From Paragordius varius (taxonomy: Eukaryota > Nematomorpha), in assembly GCA_964247055.1 (NCBI GenBank), contig OZ176060.1, positions 1 through 64,000 on the forward strand: 64,000 nucleotides of DNA. Reading direction: 5' to 3'. Numbering within the stretch: position 1 is the stretch's first letter; each line of letters opens with the position of its first letter. The notes below the pieces were generated by a model. It was not told the DNA's origin. It made no database searches and saw only the letters and a list, made by a program, of their open reading frames with translations. The position numbers were made by a program, and so were the translations under genes. This document shows positions 53,631-64,000 of the stretch, piece after piece.

Positions 53631-53866
53631 TTGATACTTGCTCGTCGCATTATTGTGTGTTAAAAAATCGATATTAAAAGTATTTTTGGATTCAACAATC
53701 TACCGTAAATAATGCAATGTTTAACACAATGAATTTAATTAAATACGTTTTAATTTGGTTTATGATTCTTATTTGATTGTTGGGTCTATATGCAGGATTT
53801 TGAATATAATTTTACAACTAAAAACATTGGTCTTTTATTTGAGCTTCAATACGTATTCATCCTAAA
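53631..53866 (+). repeat. Type E monomer, copy 11 (236 bp)
   Basis: Counterpart of copy 9 at an offset of 2633 bp. The preceding monomers differ, so the duplication edge is here. Confidence 0.88.
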
Positions 53867-54730
53867 TTGATACTTGCTCGTCGCATTATTGATTATTTGG
53901 TATTTTGGATTCAACAATCTACCGTAAATAATGCAATGTTTAACACAATGAATTTAATAAAATACGTTTAAATTTGGTTAATGATTCTTATTTGATTGTT
54001 GGGTCTATATGAAGGATTTTGAATATAATTTTACAACAAAAAACATTGGTCTTTTATTTGAGCGTCAATACGTATTCTTCCTAAATTGATACTTGCTCGT
54101 CGCATTATTGATTATTTGGTTATTTGGATTCAACAATCTACCGTAAATAATGCAATGTTTAACACAATGGATTTAATAAAAAACGTTTTAATTTGGTTTA
54201 TGATTCTTATTTGATTGTTGGTATATGCAGGATTTTGAATATAATTTTACAACTAAAAAGATTGGTCTTTTATTTGAGCTTCAATACGTATTCATCCTAA
54301 ATTGATACTTGCTCGTCGCATTATTGATTATTTGATTATATTTTGGATTTAACAATCTACCGTAAATAATGCAATGTATAATGAATTTAATAAAATACGT
54401 TTTAATTTGGTTTATGATTCTTATTTGATTGTTGGTATATGCAGGGTTTTGAATATAATTTTACAACTAAAAACATTGGTCTTTTTTTGAGCTTCAATAC
54501 GTATTCATCCTAAATTGATACTTGCTCGTCGCATTATTGATTATTTGGTTATATTTTGGATTGAACAATCTACCGTAAATAATGCAATGAACACAATGAA
54601 TTTAATAAAAAACGTTTTAATTTGGTTTATGATTCTTATTTGATTGTTGGTATATGCAGGGTTTTGAATATAATTTTACAACTAAAAACATTGGTCTTTT
54701 ATTTGAGCTTCAATACGTATTCATCCTAAA

Positions 54731-54966
54731 TTGATACTTGCTCGTCGCATTATTGTGTGTTAAAAAATCGATATTAAAAGTATTTTTGGATTCAACAATC
54801 TACCGTAAATAATGCAATGTTTAACACAATGAATTTAATTAAATACGTTTTAATTTGGTTTATGATTCTTATTTGATTGTTGGGTCTATATGCAGGATTA
54901 TGAATATAATTTTACAACTAAAAACATTGGTCTTTTATATGAGCTTCAATACGTATTCATCCTAAA
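54731..54966 (+). repeat. Type E monomer, copy 12 (236 bp)
   Basis: Counterpart of copy 10, sharing both rare changes. Confidence 0.88.
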
Positions 54967-55404
54967 TTGATACTTGCTCGTCGCATTATTGATTATTTGG
55001 TTATATTTTGGATTCAACAATCTACCGTAAATAATGCAATGTTTAACACAATGAATTTAATAAAATACGTTTAAATTTGGTTAATGATTCTTATTTGATT
55101 GTTGGGTCTATATGAAGGATTTTGAATATAATTTTACAACAAAAAACATTGGTCTTTTATTTGAGCGTCAATACGTATTCATCCTAAATTGATACTTGCT
55201 CGTCGCATTATTGATTATTTGGTTATTTGGATTCAACAATCTACCGTAAATAATGCAATGTTTAACACAATGGATTTAATAAAAAACGTTTTAATTTGGT
55301 TTATGATTCTTATTTGATTGTTGGTATATGCAGGATTTTGAATATAATTTTACAACTAAAAAGATTGGTCTTTTATTTGAGCTTCAATACGTATTCATCC
55401 TAAA

Positions 55405-56928
55405 TTGATACTTGCTCGTCGCATTATTGATTATTTGGTTATATTTTGGATTTAACAATCTACCGTAAATAATGCAATGTACAATGAATTTAATAAAATA
55501 CGTTTTAATTTGGTTTATGATTCTTATTTGATTGTTGGTATATGCAGGGTTTTGAATATAATTTTACAACTAAAAACATTGGTCTTTTTTTGAGCTTCAA
55601 TACGTATTCATCCTAAATTGATACTTGCTCGTCGCATTATTGATTATTTGGTTATATTTTGAATTCAACAATCTACCGTAAATAATGCAATGTTTAACAC
55701 AATGAATTTAATAAAAAACGTTTTAATTTGGTTTATGATTCTGATTTGATTGTTGGGTCTATATGCAGGATTTTGAATATAATTTTACAACTAAAAACAT
55801 TGGTCTTTTATTTGAGCTTCAATACGTATTCATCCTAAATTGATACTTGCTCGTCGCATTATTGATTATTTGGTTATATTTTGGATTCAACAATCTACCG
55901 TAAATAATGCAATGTACAATGAATTTAATAAAATACGTTTTAATTTGGTTTATGATTCTTATTTGATTGTTGGGTCTATATGCAGGATTTTGAATATAAT
56001 TTTACAACTAAAAACATTGGTCTTTTATTTGAGCTTCAATACGTATTCATCCTAAATTGATACTTGCTCGTCGCATTATTGATTATTTGGTTATATTTTG
56101 GATTGAACAATCTACCGTAAATAATGCAATGTACAATGAATTTAATAAAATACGTTTTAATTTGGTTTATGATTCTTATTTGATTGTTGGGTCTAATGCA
56201 GGATTTTGAATATAATTTTACAACTAAAAACATTGGTCTTTTATTTGAGCTTCAATACGTATTCATCCTAAATTGATACTTGCTCGTCGCATTATTGATT
56301 ATTTGGTTATATTTTGGATTCAACAATCTACCGTAAATAATGCAATGTTTAACACAATGAATTTTATTAAATACGTTCTAATTTGGTTAATGATTCTTAT
56401 TTGATTGTTGGGTCTATATGCAGGATTTTGAATATAATTTTACAACTAAAAACATTGGTCTTTTATTTGAGCTTCAATACGTATTCATCCTAAATTGATA
56501 CTTGCTCGTCGCATTATTGATTATTTGGTTATATTTTGGATTCAACAATCTACCGTAAATAATGCAATGTACAATGAATTTAATAAAATACGTTTTAATT
56601 TGGTTTATGATTCTTATTTGATTGTTGGGTCTATATGCAGGATTTTGAATATAATTTTACAACTAAAAACATTGGTCTTTTATTTGAGCTTCAATACGTA
56701 TTCATCCTAAATTGATACTTGCTCGTCGCATTATTGATTATTTGGTTATATTTTGGATTGAACAATCTACCGTAAATAATGCAATGTACAATGAATTTAA
56801 TAAAATACGTTTTAATTTGGTTTATGATTCTTATTTGATTGTTGGGTCTATATGCAGGATTATGAATATAATTTTACAACTAAAAACATTGGTCTTTTAT
56901 TTGAGCTTCAATACGTATTCATCCTAAA
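55405..56928 (+). repeat. 1524-bp block, copy 1 (offset 2179)
   Basis: Markers are GGTCTTTTTTTGAGC (near 55581), TTTTGAATTCAAC (near 55660), TTCTGATTTGATTG (near 55739), GGGTCTAATGCAGG (near 56190) and TTTTATTAAATACGTTC (near 56361). Private to this copy is AGGATTATGAATA near 56858. Confidence 0.87.
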
Positions 56929-57583
56929 TTGATACTTGCTCGTCGCATTATTGATTATTTGGTTATATTTTGGATTCAACAATCTACCGTAAATAATGCA
57001 ATGTTTAACACAATGAATTTAATAAAATACGTTTAAATTTGGTTAATGATTCTTATTTGATTGTTGGGTCTATATGAAGGATTTTGAATATAATTTTACA
57101 ACAAAAAACATTGGTCTTTTATTTGAGCGTCAATACGTATTCATCCTAAATTGATACTTGCTCGTCGCATTATTGATTATTTGGTTATTTGGATTCAACA
57201 ATCTACCGTAAATAATGCAATGTTTAACACAATGGATTTAATAAAAAACGTTTTAATTTGGTTTATGATTCTTATTTGATTGTTGGTATATGCAGGATTT
57301 TGAATATAATTTTACAACTAAAAAGATTGGTCTTTTATTTGAGCTTCAATACGTATTCATCCTAAATTGATACTTGCTCGTCGCATTATTGATTATTTGG
57401 TTATATTTTGGATTTAACAATCTACCGTAAATAATGCAATGTATAATGAATTTAATAAAATACGTTTTAATTTGGTTTATGATTCTTATTTGATTGTTGG
57501 GTCTATATGCAGGATTTTGAATATAATTTTACAACTAAAAACATTGGTCATTTATTTGAGCTTCAATACGTATTCATCCTAAA

Positions 57584-59107
57584 TTGATACTTGCTCGTCG
57601 CATTATTGATTATTTGGTTATATTTTGGATTTAACAATCTACCGTAAATAATGCAATGTACAATGAATTTAATAAAATACGTTTTAATTTGGTTTATGAT
57701 TCTTATTTGATTGTTGGTATATGCAGGGTTTTGAATATAATTTTACAACTAAAAACATTGGTCTTTTTTTGAGCTTCAATACGTATTCATCCTAAATTGA
57801 TACTTGCTCGTCGCATTATTGATTATTTGGTTATATTTTGAATTCAACAATCTACCGTAAATAATGCAATGTTTAACACAATGAATTTAATAAAAAACGT
57901 TTTAATTTGGTTTATGATTCTGATTTGATTGTTGGGTCTATATGCAGGATTTTGAATATAATTTTACAACTAAAAACATTGGTCTTTTATTTGAGCTTCA
58001 ATACGTATTCATCCTAAATTGATACTTGCTCGTCGCATTATTGATTATTTGGTTATATTTTGGATTCAACAATCTACCGTAAATAATGCAATGTACAATG
58101 AATTTAATAAAATACGTTTTAATTTGGTTTATGATTCTTATTTGATTGTTGGGTCTATATGCAGGATTTTGAATATAATTTTACAACTAAAAACATTGGT
58201 CTTTTATTTGAGCTTCAATACGTATTCATCCTAAATTGATACTTGCTCGTCGCATTATTGATTATTTGGTTATATTTTGGATTGAACAATCTACCGTAAA
58301 TAATGCAATGTACAATGAATTTAATAAAATACGTTTTAATTTGGTTTATGATTCTTATTTGATTGTTGGGTCTAATGCAGGATTTTGAATATAATTTTAC
58401 AACTAAAAACATTGGTCTTTTATTTGAGCTTCAATACGTATTCATCCTAAATTGATACTTGCTCGTCGCATTATTGATTATTTGGTTATATTTTGGATTC
58501 AACAATCTACCGTAAATAATGCAATGTTTAACACAATGAATTTTATTAAATACGTTCTAATTTGGTTAATGATTCTTATTTGATTGTTGGGTCTATATGC
58601 AGGATTTTGAATATAATTTTACAACTAAAAACATTGGTCTTTTATTTGAGCTTCAATACGTATTCATCCTAAATTGATACTTGCTCGTCGCATTATTGAT
58701 TATTTGGTTATATTTTGGATTCAACAATCTACCGTAAATAATGCAATGTACAATGAATTTAATAAAATACGTTTTAATTTGGTTTATGATTCTTATTTGA
58801 TTGTTGGGTCTATATGCAGGATTTTGAATATAATTTTACAACTAAAAACATTGGTCTTTTATTTGAGCTTCAATACGTATTCATCCTAAATTGATACTTG
58901 CTCGTCGCATTATTGATTATTTGGTTATATTTTGGATTGAACAATCTACCGTAAATAATGCAATGTACAATGAATTTAATAAAATACGTTTTAATTTGGT
59001 TTATGATTCTTATTTGATTGTTGGGTCTATATGCAGGATTTTGAATATAATTTTACAACTAAAAACATTGGTCTTTTATTTGAGCTTCAATACGTATTCA
59101 TCCTAAA
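57584..59107 (+). repeat. 1524-bp block, copy 2 (offset 2179)
   Basis: All shared markers recur here (57760, 57839, 57918, 58369, 58540). The 655 bp before it (56929-57583) hold three other monomers. One of these has a private GGTCATTTATTTG near 57547. Confidence 0.87.
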
Positions 59108-59760
59108 TTGATACTTGCTCGTCGCATTATTGATTATTTGGTTATATTTTGGATTCAACAATCTACCGTAAATAATGCAATGTACAATGAATTTAATAAA
59201 ATACGTTTAAATTTGGTTAATGATTCTTATTTGATTGTTGGGTTTATGCAGTATTTTGAATATAATTTTACAACTAAAAAGATTGGTCTTTTATTTGAGC
59301 TTCAATACGTATTCATCCTAAATTGATATTTGCTCATCGCATTATTGATTATTTGGTTATTTGGATTCAACAATCTACCGTAAATAATGCAATGTTTAAC
59401 ACAATGAATTTAATAAAATACGTTTAAATTTGGTTTATGATTCTTATTTGATTGTTGGGTCTATATGAAGGATTTTGAATATAATTTTACAACTAAAAAC
59501 ATTGGTCTTTTATTTGAGCTTCAATACGTATTCATCCTAAATTGATACTTGCTCGTCGCATTATTGATTATTTGGTTATTTGGATTCAACAATCTACCGT
59601 AAATAAAGCAATGTTTAACACAATGAATTTAATAAAAAACGTTTTAATTTGGTTTATGATTCTTATTTGATTGTTGGGTCTATATGAAGGATTTTGAATA
59701 TAATTTTACAACAAAAAACATTGGTCTTTTATTTGAGCTTCAATACGTATTCATCCTAAA

Positions 59761-59993
59761 TTGATACTTGCTCGTCGCATTATTGTGTGTTAAAAAATCG
59801 ATATTAAAAGTATTTTTGGATTCAACAATCTACCGTAAATAATGCAATGTTTAACACAATGAATTTAATTAAATACGTTTTAATTTGGTTTATGATTCTT
59901 ATTTGATTGTTGGTATATGCAGGATTTTGAATATAATTTTACAACTAAAAAGATTGGTCTTTTATTTGAGCTTCAATACGTATTCATCCTAAA
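59761..59993 (+). repeat. Type E monomer, copy 13 (233 bp)
   Basis: E form lacking the GTC triplet, isolated within the most divergent part of the array. Confidence 0.87.
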
Positions 59994-60642
59994 TTGATAC
60001 TTGCTCGTCGCATTATTGATTATTTGGTTATATTTTGGATTTAACGATCTACCGTAAATAATGCAATGTACAATGAATTTAATAAAATATGTTTTAATTT
60101 GGTTTATGATTCTTATTTGATTGTTGGGTCTATATGCAGGATTTTGAATATAATTTTACAACTAAAAACATTGGTCTTTTATTTGAGCTTCAATACGTAT
60201 TCATCCTAAATTGATACTTGCTCGTCGCATTATTGATTATTTGGTTATATTTTGGATTCAACAATCTACCGTAAATAATGCAATGTACAATGAATTTAAT
60301 AAAATACGTTTTAATTTGGTTTATGATTCTTATTTGATTGTTGGGTCTATATGCAGGATTTTGAATATAATTTTACAACTAAAAACATTGGTCTTTTATT
60401 TGAGCTTCAATACGTATTCATCCTAAATTGATACTTGCTCGTCGCATTATTGATTATTTGGTTATTTGGATTCAACAATCTACCGTAAATAATGCAATGT
60501 TTAACACAATGGATTTAATAAAAAACGTTTTAATTTGGTTTATGAATTTATTTGATTGTTGGTATATGCAGGATTTTGAATATAATTTTACAATTAAAAA
60601 GATTGGTCTTTTATTTGAGCTTCAATACGTATTCATCCTAAA

Positions 60643-60733
60643 TTGATACTTGCTCGTCGCATTATTGATTATTTGGTTATTTGGATTCAACAATCTACCG
60701 TAAATAATGCAATGTTTAACACAATGAATTTAA
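60643..60733 (+). repeat. Truncated monomer before F, copy 1
   Basis: A 91-bp partial unit that stops at AATGAATTTAA and runs straight into TTGATACTTGCTCATCGC of the F monomer. The same joint recurs 1202 bp to the right. Confidence 0.85.
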
Positions 60734-60972
60734 TTGATACTTGCTCATCGCATTATTGATTATTTTTATTATAGAATCCATATTAAATGTATTTTTGGAT
60801 TCAACAATCTACCGTAAATAATGCAATGTTCAACACAGTGAATTCAATAAATACGTTTTAATTTGGTTAATAATTCTTATTTGATTGTTGGGTTTATGCA
60901 GGATTTTGAATATAATTTTACAATTAAAAAGATTGGTCTTTTATTTGAGCTTCAATACGTATTCATCCTAAA
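60734..60972 (+). repeat. Monomer type F, copy 1 (239 bp)
   Basis: After CGCATTATTGATTAT the segment reads TTTTATTATAGAATCC (60764-60779) then ATATTAAATGTATTTTTGG before GATTC. The second part closely matches the end of the E segment. Other linked changes are CAACACAGTG, AATTCAATAAATACG, TTAATAATTC and GGGTTTATGCAGG. It is the most divergent monomer form in the window together with its copy. Confidence 0.88.
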
Positions 60973-61844
60973 TTGATACTTGCTCGTCGCATTATTGATT
61001 ATATGGTTATATTTTGGATTCAACAATCTACCGTAAATAATGCAATGTTTAACACAATGAATTTAATTAAATACGTTCTTTTGTTAATGATTCTTATTTG
61101 ATTGTTGGGTCTATATGCAGGATTTTGAATATAATTTTACAACTAAAAACATTGGTCTTTTATTTGAGCTTCAATACGTATTCATCCTAAATTGATACTT
61201 GCTCGTCGCATTATTGATTATTTGGTTATTTGGATTCAACAATCTACCGGAAATAATGCAATGTTTAACACAATGAATTTAATAAAATACGTTTAAATTT
61301 GGTTAATGATTCTTATTTGATTGTTGGGTCTATATGCAGGATTTTGAATATAATTTTACAACTAAAAACATTGGTCTTTTATTTGAGTTTCAATACGTAT
61401 TCATCCTAAATTGATACTTGCTCGTCGCATTATTGATTATTTGGTTATATTTTGAATTCAACAATCTACCGTAAATAATGCAATGTACAATGAATTTAAT
61501 AAAATACGTTTTAATTTGGTTTATGATTCTTATTTGATTGTTGGGTCTATATGCAGGATTTTGAATATAATTTTACAACTAAAAACATTGGTCTTTTATT
61601 TGAGCTTCAATACGTATTCATCCTAAATTGATACTTGCTCGTCGCATTATTGATTATTTGGTTATATTTTGGATTCAACAATCTACCGTAAATAATGCAA
61701 TGTACAATGAATTTAATAAAATACGTTTTAATTTAGTTTATGATTCTTATTTGATTGTTGGGTCTATATGCAGGATTTTGAATATAATTTTACAACTAAA
61801 AACATTGGTCTTTTATTTGAGCTTCAATACGTATTCATCCTAAA

Positions 61845-61935
61845 TTGATACTTGCTCGTCGCATTATTGATTATTTGGTTATTTGGATTCAACAATCTAC
61901 CGTAAATAATGCAATGTTTAACACAATGAATTTAA
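61845..61935 (+). repeat. Truncated monomer before F, copy 2
   Basis: Same 91-bp partial unit and same joint as at 60643, offset 1202 bp. Confidence 0.85.
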
Positions 61936-62174
61936 TTGATACTTGCTCATCGCATTATTGATTATTTTTATTATAGAATCCATATTAAATGTATTTTTGG
62001 ATTCAACAATCTACCGTAAATAATGCAATGTTCAACACAGTGAATTCAATAAATACGTTTTAATTTGGTTAATAATTCTTATTTGATTGTTGGGTTTATG
62101 CAGGATTTTGAATATAATTTTACAAGTATAAACATTGGTCTTTTATTTGAGCTTCAATACGTATTCATCCTAAA
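61936..62174 (+). repeat. Monomer type F, copy 2 (239 bp)
   Basis: Same F segment and linked changes as at 60734. It differs towards the end (ACAAGTATAAACATTGG against ACAATTAAAAAGATTGG). Confidence 0.88.
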
Positions 62175-63914
62175 TTGATACTTGCTCGTCGCATTATTGA
62201 TTATTTGGTTATATTTTGGATTTAACAATCTACCGTAAATAATGCAATGTACAATGAATTTAATAAAATACGTTTTAATTTGGTTTATGATTCTTATTTG
62301 ATTGTTGGGTCTATATGCAGGATTTTGAATATAATTTTACAACTAAAAACATTGGTCTTTTATTTGAGCTTCAATACGTATTCATCCTAAATTGATACTT
62401 GCTCGTCGCATTATTGTGTGTTAAAAAATCGATATTAAAAGTATTTTTGGATTCAACAATCTACCGTAAATAATGCAATGAACACAATGAATTTAATAAA
62501 AAACGTTTTAATTTGGTTTATGATTCTTATTTGATTGTTGGTATATGCAGGGTTTTGAATATAATTTTACAACTAAAAACATTGGTCTTTTTTTGAGCTT
62601 CAATACGTATTCATCCTAAATTGATACTTGCTCGTCGCATTATTGATTATTTGGTTATATTTTGGATTTAACAATCTACCGTAAATAATGCAATGTACAA
62701 TGAATTTAATAAAAAACGTTTTAATTTGGTTTATGATTCTTATTTGATTGTTGGTATATGCAGGATTTTGAATATAATTTTACAACTAAAAACATTGGTC
62801 TTTTATTTGAGCGTCAATACGTATTCATCCTAAATTGATACTTGCTCGTCGCATTATTGATTATTTGGTTATTTGGATTCAACAATCTACCGTAAATAAT
62901 GCAATGTTTAACACAATGGATTTAATAAAAAACGTTTTAATTTGGTTTATGATTCTTATTTGATTGTTGGTATATGCAGGGTTTTGAATATAATTTTACA
63001 ACTAAAAACATTGGTCTTTTTTTGAGCTTCAATACGTATTCATCCTAAATTGATACTTGCTCGTCGCATTATTGATTATTTGGTTATATTTTGGATTTAA
63101 CAATCTACCGTAAATAATGCAATGTACAATGAATTTAATAAAAAACGTTTTAATTTGGTTTATGATTCTTATTTGATTGTTGGTATATGCAGGATTTTGA
63201 ATATAATTTTACAACTAAAAACATTGGTCTTTTATTTGAGCGTCAATACGTATTCATCCTAAATTGATACTTGCTCGTCGCATTATTGATTATTTGGTTA
63301 TTTAGATTCAACAATCTACCGTAAATAATGCAATGTTTAACACAATGAATTTAATAAAAAACGTTTTAATTTGGTTTATGATTCTTATTTGATTGTTGGG
63401 TCTATATGCAGGATTTTGAATATAATTTTACAACTAAAAACATTGGTCTTTTATTTGAGCTTCAATACGTATTCATCCTAAATTGATACTTGCTCGTCGC
63501 ATTATTGATTATTTGGTTATATTTTGGATTTTAACAATCTACCGTAAATAATGCAATGTACAATGAATTTAATAAAATACGTTTTAATTTGGTTTATGAT
63601 TCTTATTTGATTGTTGGGTCTATATGCAGGATTTTGAATATAATTTTACAACTAAAAAGATTGGTCTTTTATTTGAGCTTCAATACGTATTCATCCTAAA
63701 TTGATACTTGCTCGTCGCATTATTGATTATTTGGTTATATTTTGGATTTAACAATCTACCGTAAATAATGCAATGTACAATGAATTTAATAAAAAACGTT
63801 TTAATTTGGTTTATGATTCTTATTTGATTGTTGGTATATGCAGGATTTTGAATATAATTTTACAACTAAAAACATTGGTCTTTTATTTGAGCTTCAATAC
63901 GTATTCATCCTAAA
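62175..63914 (+). repeat. Innermost array zone: A, A', E and short forms
   Basis: Ordinary monomers resume after the F island. A two-monomer order (GGATTTAAC with AAAAAACG and GAGCGTC, then GGTTATTTGGATTC or TTTAGATTC) is repeated at 62621 and about 63049. A private extra T gives GGATTTTAACAATC near 63526. Confidence 0.8.
62392..62620 (+). repeat. Type E monomer, copy 14 (229 bp)
   Basis: E segment with ATGAACACAATG, AAAAAACG, GCAGGGTTTTG and a shortened GGTCTTTTTTTGAGC. It is a mosaic of variants that are otherwise common in non-E monomers at 46-63 kb. Confidence 0.87.
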
Positions 63915-64000
63915 TTGATACTTGCTCGTCGCATTATTGATTATTTGGTTATATTTTGAATTCAACAATCTACCGTAAATAATGCAATGTTTAACACAAT
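63915..64000 (+). repeat. Partial monomer cut by the window edge
   Basis: The last 86 bases are the start of another monomer (TTTTGAATTCAAC and GTTTAACACAAT form), so the array continues to the right of the window. Confidence 0.92.

Larger units (their letters stand above)
53631..55404 (+). repeat. 1774-bp block, copy 2 (offset 2633)
   Basis: Carries the same rare markers near 53899, 54075, 54331 and 54895. The last monomer differs in AAAGATTGG against AAACATTGG. Between the copies lie about four A' monomers or related forms. Confidence 0.86.
59108..62174 (+). repeat. Array zone with most private variation, including F monomers
   Basis: Monomers here carry many changes not seen elsewhere: GATATTTGCTCATCGC near 59326, GGGTTTATGCAGTATTT near 59241, TTTAACGATC near 60042, AATATGTTTTAA near 60086, ATGAATTTATTTG near 60542, CTACCGGAAATAATG near 61246 and ACAAGTATAAACATT near 62123. 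Such divergence suggests less homogenisation than in the flanks. No gene or foreign element is evident. Confidence 0.8.
3600..64000 (+). repeat. Subtelomeric AT-rich satellite array, about 217-bp monomer
   Basis: The whole interval is made of roughly 280 monomers in one orientation, with no inserted unique sequence that I can find. The full-length 217-bp unit has 31 G, 26 C, 67 A and 93 T (26% GC, with T in clear excess on this strand). Copies differ by a limited set of recurring indels and substitutions that define types A, A', B, C, D, E and F. I do not recognise the family. The array runs past the right edge. There is no gene in it: open frames are short, depend on a TTG start and repeat with the monomer. 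Confidence 0.97.

Noticed and set aside
56036-56233. 65-residue minus-strand open frame, also at 58215-58412
   Set aside because: Created by the loss of two bases in GGGTCTAATGCAGG within the duplicated 2179-bp block. It exists only in these two copies and lies wholly in satellite.
3700-63900. Interstitial telomere repeats at CATCCTAAATTG monomer borders
   Set aside because: Only CCTAA is shared, once per monomer and never in tandem. The true telomere join is at another monomer position.
3600-64000. CRISPR-like array
   Set aside because: Repeats are contiguous 204-239-bp satellite units without unique spacers, on a telomere-bearing eukaryotic chromosome.
3600-64000. Transposon or retroelement origin of the array
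   Set aside because: No terminal repeats, target-site duplications, coding remnants or poly-A tails were seen. The E and F segments are too short and lack element ends.

Overview
This window is the left end of a linear eukaryotic chromosome. It contains a telomere followed by more than 60 kb of one AT-rich tandem satellite, and I see no gene, RNA gene or recognisable transposon in it. The C-rich strand of a TTAGGG-type telomere reads inward from base 1 to base 3599. Such telomeres occur in vertebrates, many invertebrates, fungi and various protists. A tract of at least 3.6 kb fits an animal better than most fungi, but the species cannot be named from this window.

Layout. Bases 1-155 are telomere repeats with four irregular units. 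Bases 156-3599 are 574 apparently perfect CCCTAA units. The telomere joins the satellite abruptly inside a monomer at 3599/3600. From 3600 to 64000 there are roughly 280 head-to-tail copies of one satellite unit, all in the same orientation. The full-length form is 217 bp and 26% GC. I number monomers from the T of TTGATACTTG, as at 3737.

The main forms are: type A (217 bp); A' (214 bp, a GTC triplet missing); B (204 bp, about 16 bp shorter in one segment and 3 bp longer in another); C (ATGAACACAATG form, 216-219 bp); D (a 349-bp fusion of two monomers across a deletion); E (about 229-236 bp, with an alternative segment starting GTGTGTTAAAA); and F (239 bp, a second alternative segment related to E).

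The forms are not mixed at random. D lies only at 4.8-22.8 kb, B only at 4.2-28.1 kb, E only at 33.6-62.6 kb, and a 12-bp deletion junction only at 36.2-49.7 kb. Many multi-monomer blocks are copied locally. Examples are a 5.7-kb block repeated at an offset of 7365 bp, an 8-monomer 1668-bp block present three times (twice in direct tandem), and blocks with periods of 2812, 1736, 1715, 2633, 2179 and 1202 bp. This is the pattern expected of unequal exchange or replication slippage in a young, rapidly homogenising subtelomeric satellite.

Function. No gene cooperation can be described. Many type-A monomers contain a 71-codon open frame, but only from a TTG start. It is a by-product of the 217-bp repeat and I do not call it a gene. 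If the array has a role it would be structural (subtelomeric heterochromatin, end protection, recombination-based end maintenance) or as a transcribed repeat. All of that is inference. I found no convincing new biological system. The points most worth checking are the inverted purity pattern of the telomere, the zoned higher-order structure, and the alternative E/F segments. Comparisons between copies were made by eye on marker variants, so identity claims are minimum descriptions, not alignments.
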